Assembly: GCF_000422805.1 (NCBI RefSeq)
Contig: NZ_KE383923.1
Span: forward strand, 133,296-197,295
Source of the DNA: Nocardioides halotolerans DSM 19273
GTDB taxonomy: Bacteria; Actinomycetota; Actinomycetes; Propionibacteriales; Nocardioidaceae
Reading direction: 5' to 3'
Length of the DNA stretch: 64,000 nt
Of this stretch, positions 9,126-17,132 are shown in pieces. A program made the translations under genes and the position numbers. The notes beneath the pieces were generated by a model. The model did not search any database and was not told the origin of the DNA. It saw only the letters and a program-made list of their open reading frames with translations. The stretch's first letter is position 1. Each line of letters opens with the position of its first letter.

Positions 9126-12059
9126 TCAGCGCTTGCGCGAGCGCTTCCGCTTGATCGGGACGTGCTCGACCTGGGGCGCCTCGGTGCCCTCCGCCGACCC
9201 GTCCGCCGAACCCTCGCCACCGCCGTCGGCGTCGGCGTCGGCGCCTTCGGGTGCGGCGACCTCCGCGGGCGCGGCGACCGGCGCGGGCGGCGGGCCAGCC
9301 GGGCGGCTCGCGCTGCGGCGCCTGGTCCGGGTGACCACCGTGGGCTTCTCCGGCTCCGGCTCCGCCTGCGGCTCGGGCTCGGGCTCGGGCTCGGGCTGGA
9401 CGACGGGCTCCGCCTCGGGCTCCGGCTCGGGCTCCACCTGCTCGGCGTCCGGTGCAGGGGCGCTCTCGTCGGCGTCGCCGCGGTCGTCGAGGGACTCGAC
9501 GACCTCGGAGGTCAGTGACTCGAGGTCGTCACGCACCTCGCCGTCAGGCGCCTCGGTCTCGTCGACGTCACCGATCGCCTCAGCAGGCTCGTCGGGCTCG
9601 TCGGCCGGCGGCCGGGCCATCGCGGCGACGTCCTTGGGCGAGGGGGCCTTGGAGCCGTTGCCGTTGCCGTTGCCGTTCCCGTTGGCGTGGTCGCCGTCGT
9701 CGGACCCGCGACCCCGGCCACCGCGGCTGCGTCGGCCCGAGCGACCACCGCGGCCGCCGTCGTCGTCGGAGCGCTTCGGCTCGACCGGGTGCTCGTGGAT
9801 GACCAGCCCGCGGCCCTGGCAGTGCTCGCAGGTCTCGCTGAAGGCCTCGAGCAGCCCGGTGCCGATCCGCTTGCGCGTCATCTGCACCAGCCCCAGCGAG
9901 GTGACCTCGGCGACCTGGTGGCGGGTGCGGTCGCGCCCGAGGCACTCGACCAGCCGGCGCAGGACCAGGTCTCGGTTGGACTCGAGCACCATGTCGATGA
10001 AGTCGACAACGATGATGCCGCCGATGTCGCGCAGCCGGAGCTGCCGGACGATCTCCTCGGCCGCCTCCAGGTTGTTCTTGGTGACCGTCTCCTCGAGGTT
10101 GCCCCCGGAGCCGGTGAACTTGCCGGTGTTGACGTCGACGACCGTCATCGCCTCGGTGCGGTCGATGACCAGCGAGCCGCCCGAGGGCAGCCAGACCTTG
10201 CGGTCCAGGCCCTTGGCGATCTGCTCGTCGAGTCGGTACGTCGCGAAGAGGTCGTGGCCGCCGTGCTCCTGCGGGTCGTACTTCTCGAGCCGGTCCTCGA
10301 GGTCCGGCGCCATGTGGGCGACGTACTGCTGCACGGTCTCCCAGGCGTCGTCGCCCTGGATCACGAGCTTGGCGAAGTCCTCGGTGAACAGGTCGCGGAC
10401 CACCTTGAGGGTGAGGTCCGGCTCGCCGTAGAGCAGCTGGGGCGCGCTGCCCTTGGACTTCTTCTCGATGTCCTCCCAGCGGGCCTTGAGGCGCTCGACG
10501 TCGCGGGTCAGCTCGTCCTCGCTGGCGCCCTCGGCGGCCGTGCGGACGATGACGCCGGCGGTGTCGGGGACGATCTCCTTGAGCACCGACTTGAGCCGGT
10601 TGCGCTCGGTGTCGGGCAGCTTGCGGGAGATGCCGGAGGTGGTGCCGTCGGGCACGTAGACCAGGAACCGCCCGGCCAGGCTCACCTGGCTGGTCAGCCG
10701 GGCGCCCTTGTGGCCGATCGGGTCCTTGGTGACCTGCACCAGCACCGACTGGCCCGAGGACAGCACCGACTCGATCTTGCGCGGCTGGCCGTCCTTGTGG
10801 CCGAGGGAGGACCAGTTGACCTCGCCGGCGTAGAGCACCGCGTTGCGACCGCGGCCGATGTCGATGAACGCCGCCTCCATCGAAGGCAGGACGTTCTGGA
10901 CGCGGCCGAGGTAGACGTTGCCGATCAGCGAGGTCTGCGACTCGCGGGCGACGTAGTGCTCGACGAGCACCTTGTCCTCGAGCACGCCGATCTGGGTGAG
11001 CTCCTCACGCTGGCGCACGACCATGACCCGGTCGACCGCCTCGCGACGGGCCAGGAACTCCGCCTCGCTGACGATCGGCGCCCGCCGGCGTCCGGCCTCG
11101 CGGCCCTCGCGGCGGCGCTGCTTCTTGGCCTCGAGCCGGGTGGACCCGGAGACGGCCGTGATCTGGTCCTCGCCCGTGCGGCTGCGACGCACCCGGGTGA
11201 CGGTGTTGGAGGGGTCGTCGGAGCTGCCGCCACCGTCGTCGCCCGAACGCCGGCGACGCCGACGGCGTCGCGAGGTGCCGTCGCCGGCCTCCTCGTCGTC
11301 GCTGTCGCCCTGGTCGGCCTCGTCGTCGCCGTCCTCGCTCGCGTCGTCACCCGAGTCGGAGGTCTTGCGCCGGCGCCGGCCGCCGCGGCGCCGACGACGT
11401 CGCGCACCGGTGCCCTCGCCGTCGCCGGAGTCGCCGCCGTCGCCGGAGTCGCCGCTGTCGGCGTCCCCGCCCTCGGAGGCGTCGCCCTCGGCGGGAGCGG
11501 TCGCCTGCTCGTCGTCCGCGGGCTCGTCGGCCGCGGCCTTCTTCGCGGACTTCTTGGTGGACTTCTTCGCGCCCGCCTTCTTGGCGGCCTTCTTCGCGGT
11601 CTTCTTGGCCGGCTCGTCGCCAGCAGCGGTCTCGCCGGCCTGCTCGGTCTGCTCGGGCTGACCGGGCTGCTCGGTCCGGTCGGTCGGCTCCTCGGCGGGC
11701 TGTGCCTTCGCCGCCGCCTTCCTGGTCGACCTCTTCCGGGGCGCCTCGACCGGGTCGGGCACCTGGAACAGCACGGCCGGCGCGGACGGCGCCGACGAGT
11801 CCTCGGGCGTCGGGTCCGACACCGGGTCCGGCGCGGCCTCGGCCTTCTTGGCGGTCTTCTTGGCCGCCGTCTTCTTGGCGGTGGTCTTGCTCGCGGTCTT
11901 CTTGGCCGCGGCCTTCTTCGCCGTCTTCTTGGCGGCGGCCTTCTTGGCCGGCGCGGCCTCGGGTGCCTCGGCCGACGGGGTCGGCTCGGGGGTCGACTGG
12001 GGGGTCGACTCGCTGGTCGAGCCGGCGACCGACTCCGTGGTCGTCTCGTCCTCGGGCAT
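9126..12059 (-). CDS. rne: Ribonuclease E/G
   Basis: This endoribonuclease processes rRNA and tRNA and turns over mRNA. The 977-residue protein has a long N-terminal low-complexity region of Lys/Ala repeats (K-K-A-A-A-K-K-T) and acidic/arginine tracts to about residue 330. The catalytic core follows, with an S1 domain (Y-L-G-R-V-Q-N-V-L-P), V-V-D-V-N-T-G-K (first catalytic Asp), V-D-F-I-D-M (second) and the Zn-link C-E-H-C. An acidic Glu/Pro-rich C-terminal tail follows. Core-in-the-middle architecture is typical of actinobacterial RNase E. GAGGAG precedes the ATG, and a hairpin sits just upstream in the leader. Confidence 0.95.
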   Translation of the reverse strand: MPEDETTTESVAGSTSESTPQSTPEPTPSAEAPEAAPAKKAAAKKTAKKAAAKKTASKTTAKKTAAKKTAKKAEAAPDPVSDPTPEDSSAPSAPAVLFQVPDPVEAPRKRSTRKAAAKAQPAEEPTDRTEQPGQPEQTEQAGETAAGDEPAKKTAKKAAKKAGAKKSTKKSAKKAAADEPADDEQATAPAEGDASEGGDADSGDSGDGGDSGDGEGTGARRRRRRGGRRRRKTSDSGDDASEDGDDEADQGDSDDEEAGDGTSRRRRRRRRSGDDGGGSSDDPSNTVTRVRRSRTGEDQITAVSGSTRLEAKKQRRREGREAGRRRAPIVSEAEFLARREAVDRVMVVRQREELTQIGVLEDKVLVEHYVARESQTSLIGNVYLGRVQNVLPSMEAAFIDIGRGRNAVLYAGEVNWSSLGHKDGQPRKIESVLSSGQSVLVQVTKDPIGHKGARLTSQVSLAGRFLVYVPDGTTSGISRKLPDTERNRLKSVLKEIVPDTAGVIVRTAAEGASEDELTRDVERLKARWEDIEKKSKGSAPQLLYGEPDLTLKVVRDLFTEDFAKLVIQGDDAWETVQQYVAHMAPDLEDRLEKYDPQEHGGHDLFATYRLDEQIAKGLDRKVWLPSGGSLVIDRTEAMTVVDVNTGKFTGSGGNLEETVTKNNLEAAEEIVRQLRLRDIGGIIVVDFIDMVLESNRDLVLRRLVECLGRDRTRHQVAEVTSLGLVQMTRKRIGTGLLEAFSETCEHCQGRGLVIHEHPVEPKRSDDDGGRGGRSGRRSRGGRGRGSDDGDHANGNGNGNGNGSKAPSPKDVAAMARPPADEPDEPAEAIGDVDETEAPDGEVRDDLESLTSEVVESLDDRGDADESAPAPDAEQVEPEPEPEAEPVVQPEPEPEPEPQAEPEPEKPTVVTRTRRRSASRPAGPPPAPVAAPAEVAAPEGADADADGGGEGSADGSAEGTEAPQVEHVPIKRKRSRKR

Positions 12060-12072
12060 GTACTGCTCCTCG

Positions 12073-12096
12073 ACCCGGCTGCCTCGGCAGCCGGGT
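12073..12096 (-). promoter_or_regulatory. Hairpin immediately upstream of the rne ribosome-binding site
   Basis: ACCCGGCTGCC pairs perfectly with GGCAGCCGGGT around a two-base centre, 13 bases upstream of the rne ATG and directly before its GAGGAG. The whole 278-base region between rne and the DUF2344 gene holds further GC-rich inverted segments and no gene. RNase E is known to autoregulate through its leader in E. coli; a similar role here is only an inference. Confidence 0.4.
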
Positions 12097-12337
12097 GGTC
12101 ATCGCCGCGGCCCGGAGTCCGGGCGCAGCATCAAGCCTTCATTGGCGACGACACCCTCGTGGTGTCACATCGAGTCCGGCCGGTCCCTGCCGCGGTCGCC
12201 TGCCTGGCTTCGGTCGCTGTCACCGACCGGCCCGGCCGCGTCGCGGTCTGGAACCGACGAGCTCGCACATGAGAACGTCATCGGGTCGACGTGGCGTCAA
12301 CCACTCGCGAGTATCGCACAGCCGTCCTCGGGGCAAC

Positions 12338-13057
12338 TCATTTCGTCGTCCGCAGTGGGTCGCCGATCTCCCCGGTCGCGGGGTCGAGCGGGCCCTGGGC
12401 CAGCCGGGTGAGCAGCGGCACGCCGACCAGGTCGAGCGGGTGCAGCGAGGTCAACCCGGTGAGCACGTCGTCGGGCCGCACGGCCGGCTCGAGGTGGCGC
12501 AGCACCAGGTCGAGCGCGGCGCCGTCCTCCTCGGGCACGACGACCAGCGAGAGCACCGCCGCCCGGCTGTCGAAGGACCGGAGCCCCTTCTTGGTCATCC
12601 GCTCGACGGGCACCTCCCCGGCGGCGAGGAACGCCGTGACGGCCGTCTGCACCTCCTCGAGCGCGACCGGGAGCACGATCCGCCACCGGCTGGCCTGCAG
12701 CAGGTCGCTCAGGCCCGAGCCGGGCGACTCGACCACCTCCACGACGTCGAGGCCGTCGGGCATCGCCGCGTCGAGGGCCGCGTGCACGGCCGCAGGGTCC
12801 ACGATCTCCGCCAGGGCGAGCTCGAGGTACTCCGCCTCGCTGGCCGACCCGGTGGGCGCCGCGCCGGCGTAGGAGATGCGCGGGTGCGGGTTGAACCCCG
12901 AGCTGTACGCCATCGGCAGTCGCGCGCGGAACACCGCGCGCTCGAAGGCGCGGCTGAAGTCGCGGTGGCTGGTGAAGCGCAGCCGGCCCCGCTTGGCGTA
13001 GCGCACCCTCAGGCGCTGCACCGGCGGCGGCGCCTGCTTGGGCTGCTCCCTCACCAC
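12338..13057 (-). CDS. DUF2344 / radical SAM-linked protein (TIGR03936-type)
   Basis: The 239-residue protein opens with the family hallmark R-V-R-Y-A-K-R-G-R-L-R-F-T-S-H-R-D and S-S-G-F-N-P-H-P-R-I-S-Y. Members are fused to, or encoded next to, the TIGR03960-type B12-binding radical SAM protein. That partner is present here but 5.7 kb away (18757-20754). Function is unknown; genomic linkage to rne and ribosomal proteins suggests an RNA- or ribosome-related modification. Confidence 0.88.
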   Translation of the reverse strand: MVREQPKQAPPPVQRLRVRYAKRGRLRFTSHRDFSRAFERAVFRARLPMAYSSGFNPHPRISYAGAAPTGSASEAEYLELALAEIVDPAAVHAALDAAMPDGLDVVEVVESPGSGLSDLLQASRWRIVLPVALEEVQTAVTAFLAAGEVPVERMTKKGLRSFDSRAAVLSLVVVPEEDGAALDLVLRHLEPAVRPDDVLTGLTSLHPLDLVGVPLLTRLAQGPLDPATGEIGDPLRTTK

Positions 13058-13064
13058 GGCGCGC

Positions 13065-14252
13065 TCACGGCTTCACCCAGTCGACGGTCTTCATGGCCGA
13101 CGAAGGGTAGACCGTGCCGATCCGCACCCCGTCCAGCCAGTCGGTGAGGCGGGCGGCCTCGACCTCCAGCGCGGCGAGCGCGGCCTTCGGGAGCCTCGCG
13201 AGCGTCCGGACCTCGACCACGCCCGCGTCGTCCTGCACCCAGCAGCCGACGATGCGCCCGTCCCACCACGCCGTCGTCCCGGCGTTGCCGTTGGTGTCGA
13301 AGAGCTGCGGCCCGTGCCCGCCGAGGTAGAAGTCGCGCTGCTTCCAGCCCATCACGGTCGGGTCCAGGACCGGCAGCAGCGCCGCCCACGGCTCGACCTC
13401 GTCCACCGGGTCGACGTCGTCGGGCAGCACCCAGCCCGTCGCGCCGCCGTCCAGCGACACCTCGACGGCGCCGACCGCGGCGAGAGCGGACCGGACGGCG
13501 CCCTTGGTCGCGCCCAGCCACCAGACGAGGTCGTCCTCGGTGCCGGGTCCGAACGAGCGCAGCCAGCGGCCGACGAGCTCGGCGTACCCCTCGTCCGGCT
13601 TCGCGGCGGGAGGGACGTCGTCCAGCCAGTCCGACATGAGGGTCCAGCGGGGCTTGGAGAGGCGCCAGTGGCCGGCGTTCTCGCCGCGCACCAGCACGCC
13701 CTCGACCCCGAGCTGCGTGAGCACCCGGGGCGCGACCGACACGTTGGCGGCGTACTTCTTCCCGGTCGCGAGCTGGAGCCGGCCCTCGAGCTCGGGAACC
13801 CGCTCGCGGAGCTCCTGGGCGGTCAGGGCCACGCCCCCGGCGAGCGCGTCGACCACCGCCGCCTTGGCCTCCTCCAGCCAGGCCGCGCCGTCCGGAGCCA
13901 CCCCGTGCGCCTCGACCTCCTTGACCAGCCGGGCGCCGATCGTCGTGGCGACGCGCGCCGACGCGCTCCCCCACGCAGCTGGCAGCAGGTCGCGCGGGAA
14001 GACGAACAGCGTGCGCCGCATCGCGAGCTGCTTGACCAGCGTGCGGTCCTCGTAGAGCACCCGGTCGACCTCGGCGACCGAGAGCCCGTCGACCCGGGCC
14101 TGGAGCGAGAGGTAGACGCTCGCGGGCTCGGTCGAGTGCAGGACCGTGACCGCGCGGGTCGCCGCCTCGGGGTCGGTGGCACGGTGCCCCGGCGCCACGG
14201 CATGGCGCCGTGCCAGCCTGGCCCGCCGCTCGGAATCGGGAATATGGCGCAC
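13065..14252 (-). CDS. Winged helix DNA-binding domain-containing protein (HTH_42/YcaQ-like)
   Basis: This protein of about 395 residues resembles the actinobacterial HTH_42 (DUF1006-type) group related to the interstrand-crosslink glycosylases YcaQ and AlkX. Typical features are the N-terminal L-S-V-A-E-V-D-R-V-L segment, R-R-T-L-F-V-F-P, and a late W-K-Q-R-D-F-Y-L-G. The strict Gln-x-Asp catalytic pair of YcaQ is not evident, so DNA-glycosylase activity is uncertain. GTG 14252 is preferred, with GAGGGAA upstream; an in-frame GTG at 14282 would lie inside the foldback repeat. It is divergent from the MFS gene. Confidence 0.72.
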   Translation of the reverse strand: MRHIPDSERRARLARRHAVAPGHRATDPEAATRAVTVLHSTEPASVYLSLQARVDGLSVAEVDRVLYEDRTLVKQLAMRRTLFVFPRDLLPAAWGSASARVATTIGARLVKEVEAHGVAPDGAAWLEEAKAAVVDALAGGVALTAQELRERVPELEGRLQLATGKKYAANVSVAPRVLTQLGVEGVLVRGENAGHWRLSKPRWTLMSDWLDDVPPAAKPDEGYAELVGRWLRSFGPGTEDDLVWWLGATKGAVRSALAAVGAVEVSLDGGATGWVLPDDVDPVDEVEPWAALLPVLDPTVMGWKQRDFYLGGHGPQLFDTNGNAGTTAWWDGRIVGCWVQDDAGVVEVRTLARLPKAALAALEVEAARLTDWLDGVRIGTVYPSSAMKTVDWVKP

Positions 14253-14268
14253 GGGAACTAGTTTCCCT

Positions 14269-14436
14269 CTAGTGGCCCGCACCCGAAGCTCAGCGCACGG
14301 ATCCGTGCTCCAGGTGCGTGCCTCGCAAGGCGCCGGAGCGCGGCTCTACTTGTTCGTCCAGCAAGCGACGGCAACGCCGCGAGGTGGGTGCCTGGGGCGC
14401 GAAGTCGTGTGCCGAGCTTCGGGTGCGGGGCACTAG
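14269..14436 (+). repeat. 168-bp foldback (MITE-like or structured-RNA) element
   Basis: Two 58-base arms (14269-14326 and 14379-14436) are inverted repeats of each other with no gaps and 45 of 58 matches, around a 52-base loop that can pair further (GGCG/CGCC). In a plus-strand RNA, eight of the 13 mismatches become G-U pairs, giving about 53 of 58 pairs. Both ends carry CTAG, rare in high-GC DNA and a target type duplicated by some insertion-sequence families. It fills the divergent promoter region and ends at the MFS start codon. Confidence 0.8.
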
Positions 14437-14444
14437 TGCCCCGC
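14425..14444. promoter_or_regulatory. Perfect 20-bp palindrome over the MFS start codon
   Basis: GCGGGGCACTAGTGCCCCGC is fully self-complementary and contains the proposed GTG start (14436-14438). It could be a repressor operator or a structure that blocks initiation, or just the outer edge of the foldback element plus flanking bases. Confidence 0.45.
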
Positions 14445-15641
14445 CGCTCCACTGTCCTGGTCCTGGCCGGGGTCGTCCTGCTGTCACTGAACCTGCGTCC
14501 TGCCGCGGTGAGCGTCGGGCCGGTTCTGTCCGAGCTGCGCGACGGTCTCGGCATGGGTCCCGCGTCTGCGGGCCTGCTGACCTCGCTGCCGGTCCTGGCC
14601 TTCGCGGTCTTCGGTGCCCTGGCGCCGGCGGCCGCGGCGCGGCTCGGCCCGCACCGCGTCACCCTCCTCTCGCTGCTCGCCGTGGTGGTGGGCCTGGCCG
14701 GCCGCGCGACCGTCGGCTCGGAGGCGGCGTTCCTCGCCCTCTCGCTGGTCGCCGTCGCGGGCATGGCGATGGCCAACGTGCTGATCCCCTCGCTGGTCCG
14801 GCTGCACTTCCCCACCCGCATCGGGCTGATGACCGCGGTCTACACGACCTCGCTCGCCGTCGGGCTGACGGCGGCGTTCCTGCTGACCGTCCCGGTGGCG
14901 GACGCGTTCGGCAGCTGGCGCTACGGGATCGGCGCCTGGGCCGTGCTGGCGGCCGTCGCGGCGGTGCCGTGGGTCGCGCTGGTCCGGCGCGACGCTGCGC
15001 TCACCACGCCGGCCCGCGACGTGAGCTTCCGCGACATCGCGCGCACCCGCCTGGGCTGGGCGATGACGGCGTTCTTCGGGCTGCAGTCGCTGATGGCGTA
15101 CGCCGTCTTCGGCTGGTTCGCGACCCTGTGGCGCGACGCCGGGTTCGGCGCGGGCACGGCCAGCGCGCTGGTGGGGATCGTCGCCGCGATGTCGATCCCG
15201 CTCTCGCTCTACCTGCCGCAGGCTGTCGCGCGCCCCGGCGACCAGCGGCTCGTGCTGATCATGGTGATGAGCTGCTACCCGGTCGCCTACGTCGGGCTGC
15301 TGGTCGCGCCGCACTCCCTCGCCGTCCTGTGGGCGGTGGTGCTCGGGGCCGCGCTCACGACGTTCCCGGTGGTCCTGACCTTCCTCGGCCTGCGGACCCG
15401 CACCGCGGCCGCGACCGCCGCCCTCAGCGGCTGGACGCAGTCGACGGGCTACCTGGTGGCGGCGATCGGTCCGTTCGGCGTGGGCGTGCTGCACGACGCC
15501 AGCGGAGGCTGGACGGTGCCGCTGGTGGTGCTGCTGGCGCTGAGCGTCCCGCTCTTCGTCGTGGGCCTCTACGTCGGCAGGCCGGCCCACATCGAGGACC
15601 AGCTCCGCACCCGGGACGACGTTGGCACCGGGGTGGCCTGA
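14436..15641 (+). CDS. MFS transporter, CynX/NimT-like
   Basis: This 401-residue integral membrane protein has about 12 hydrophobic segments. It starts with the CynX-type opening (L-N-L-R-P-A-A-V-S-V-G-P-V-L) seen in cyanate/2-nitroimidazole transporter-like MFS proteins; the substrate cannot be read from sequence. GTG 14436 is chosen because the first helix follows directly and GGGG lies upstream. An in-frame codon at 14388 would place the N-terminus in the foldback repeat. The gene is divergent from the winged-helix gene, an arrangement often seen for exporter and regulator, but that link is unproven. Confidence 0.8.
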   Translation: MPRRSTVLVLAGVVLLSLNLRPAAVSVGPVLSELRDGLGMGPASAGLLTSLPVLAFAVFGALAPAAAARLGPHRVTLLSLLAVVVGLAGRATVGSEAAFLALSLVAVAGMAMANVLIPSLVRLHFPTRIGLMTAVYTTSLAVGLTAAFLLTVPVADAFGSWRYGIGAWAVLAAVAAVPWVALVRRDAALTTPARDVSFRDIARTRLGWAMTAFFGLQSLMAYAVFGWFATLWRDAGFGAGTASALVGIVAAMSIPLSLYLPQAVARPGDQRLVLIMVMSCYPVAYVGLLVAPHSLAVLWAVVLGAALTTFPVVLTFLGLRTRTAAATAALSGWTQSTGYLVAAIGPFGVGVLHDASGGWTVPLVVLLALSVPLFVVGLYVGRPAHIEDQLRTRDDVGTGVA

Positions 15642-15738
15642 GGGTCCGGCTCGGGCGAATCCCCCGGCGCACCACGCGACCGGCCGGGATGTGGAACGCT
15701 ACGCGCACCGACCACGGCGGCACCCGAGGGGGAACCCG

Positions 15739-16614
15739 ATGACCACTCCGCAGAATCCTGGCGACGGCGAGACGCCGCAGGATCCGAGCGACCCGCAGAA
15801 CCCCTACGGCACGCCACCGCCTCCGCCGCCGCCCTACGGCGAGCAGCCGCCCCCGTCCGCGGCGCCCTCCACGCCTCCGCCGTACGGCGAGCAGCCGCCG
15901 CCGCCCGCCGTGCCGCCTGCCGCGCCGGCCTACGGCCAGCCCGCCGCGCCGTCGTACGGCCAGCCCGCCGCGCCGTCGTACGGCCAGCCCGGGCAGCCCG
16001 CCTACGGCGTGCCCGGCTACCCCTCGCCGATGCCCGGGCCGGCCCAGCCGGGCAAGGGCATGGCGATCACGGCGCTGATCCTGTCGTTCATCTGCTGCCT
16101 CGACGTGGTCGGCATCATCCTCGCGATCGTCGTGCTGGTGCGCAGCCGCGACGGCCAGAACCGCGGCAAGGGCCTCGCGATCGCCGCCCTCGTCATCGGC
16201 GTCATCACGCTGGTCGCGACGATCGCCGGCAGCGTGGCGCTGGTCAACTACGCCAAGGACTTCAAGGACGTCGACAGCCTCAAGGCGGGCGACTGCTTCA
16301 CCGCCAAGGGCCTCACCGACGACTCCGAGAGCGGCGTCACGCAGATCCGGTCCGTGGGCTGCTCGGACAAGCACGACGGCGAGGTGCTGGCCACCAGCAA
16401 CCTCAGCTCCGACCAGGCCGCCAGCTACGGCCAGGCCTCCCCGGTGGAGATCTGCACGCCGTCGGTGAGCGCCGCCGGCAGCGCGGACCTGCTCGCCGAC
16501 CCCGAGAAGGTCCTCATCGCCCTCACCCAGGACGCCTCGCCGAGCTCCGGCGACAAGCTCGTCTGCGTGATCGCGAACGCCGACGGGTCCAAGCTGACCT
16601 CCAAGCTCGGCTGA
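15739..16614 (+). CDS. DUF4190 membrane protein with septum-formation-type C-terminal domain
   Basis: The 291-residue product starts at ATG 15739 after GAGGGGG. Residues 1-100 are a Pro/Gly/Tyr-rich cytoplasmic tail with repeated P-P-Y-G-E-Q and Y-G-Q-P-A-A-P-S motifs. A DUF4190 double-membrane-spanning region (about 105-170) follows. An extracytoplasmic domain comes last, with L-K-A-G-D-C-F and a later S-V-G-C...H-D-G-E-V pattern typical of the septum-formation family. The paired cysteines suggest a disulfide outside the membrane. It precedes a second protein carrying the same C-terminal domain. Confidence 0.78.
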   Translation: MTTPQNPGDGETPQDPSDPQNPYGTPPPPPPPYGEQPPPSAAPSTPPPYGEQPPPPAVPPAAPAYGQPAAPSYGQPAAPSYGQPGQPAYGVPGYPSPMPGPAQPGKGMAITALILSFICCLDVVGIILAIVVLVRSRDGQNRGKGLAIAALVIGVITLVATIAGSVALVNYAKDFKDVDSLKAGDCFTAKGLTDDSESGVTQIRSVGCSDKHDGEVLATSNLSSDQAASYGQASPVEICTPSVSAAGSADLLADPEKVLIALTQDASPSSGDKLVCVIANADGSKLTSKLG

Positions 16615-16618
16615 GCCG

Positions 16619-17062
16619 TTGCGTCGCGCCGTCCTGACGGCGGTCGCGGTGGCCCTGGCCGCCGTGGCCGTCGCCGTGGTGGTCGTCGTCCGCCACGACG
16701 GCGACCTGGGCTCGGTCCGCGACCTCGAGCGCGGTGACTGCGTCGACGCGGCGCCGTTCCAGGCCGGGCAGCAGCCCGCGCTGGCCGACCTCGCCCGGGC
16801 GGACTGCGACGGCCCCCACGACGCGGAGGTGCTGCTCCTGGTCCGGCTCGACGCCCGGCAGGCCGCGGGCTACCGGCCCGTCGTGCCCGACGAGATCTGC
16901 CTCGACGCGCTCGGCGACGAGGCGGACGCCGCGGTCAGCGACGAGCGGCTGCTCGTGGCCGGGGTCGCTGACACCCGCGAGCCTGCCACGGGCGACACCC
17001 TCGCGTGCTTCGGCTTCGCCGCCGACGGCACCCGCCTCGACGGCCACGTCAAGCCGCGCTGA
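16619..17062 (+). CDS. Single-pass protein with septum-formation-type domain
   Basis: This 147-residue protein has one N-terminal hydrophobic helix (about 4-25). A short extracytoplasmic domain follows with L-E-R-G-D-C-V, A-D-C-D-G-P-H-D-A-E-V and a late D-T-L-A-C-F. It is the same domain as in the gene four bases upstream, so the pair look like a duplication sharing one transcript. The start is probably TTG 16619 and is not certain. No enzymatic residues are seen. The stop is directly followed by a strong bidirectional hairpin. Confidence 0.7.
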   Translation: MRRAVLTAVAVALAAVAVAVVVVVRHDGDLGSVRDLERGDCVDAAPFQAGQQPALADLARADCDGPHDAEVLLLVRLDARQAAGYRPVVPDEICLDALGDEADAAVSDERLLVAGVADTREPATGDTLACFGFAADGTRLDGHVKPR

Positions 17063-17066
17063 CGCC

Positions 17067-17132
17067 GGATAGTCCCTGACGTTCTGGCCCCACGGACCGG
17101 CGGGACGCGGACACGAACGTCAGGGACTATCC
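17067..17132. terminator. Bidirectional hairpin between convergent genes
   Basis: An 18-bp perfect inverted repeat (17067-17084 and 17115-17132, core GATAGTCCCTGACGTT) encloses a 30-base loop. It lies between a plus-strand gene ending at 17062 and a minus-strand gene whose TAG stop (17127-17129) falls inside the right arm. The position fits transcription termination in both directions; there is no strong T-tract. Confidence 0.7.

Noticed and set aside
9687-12272. Plus-strand frame of 861 codons opposite rne
   Set aside because: It mirrors the Lys/Ala-rich and acidic repeats of RNase E and has no independent support.
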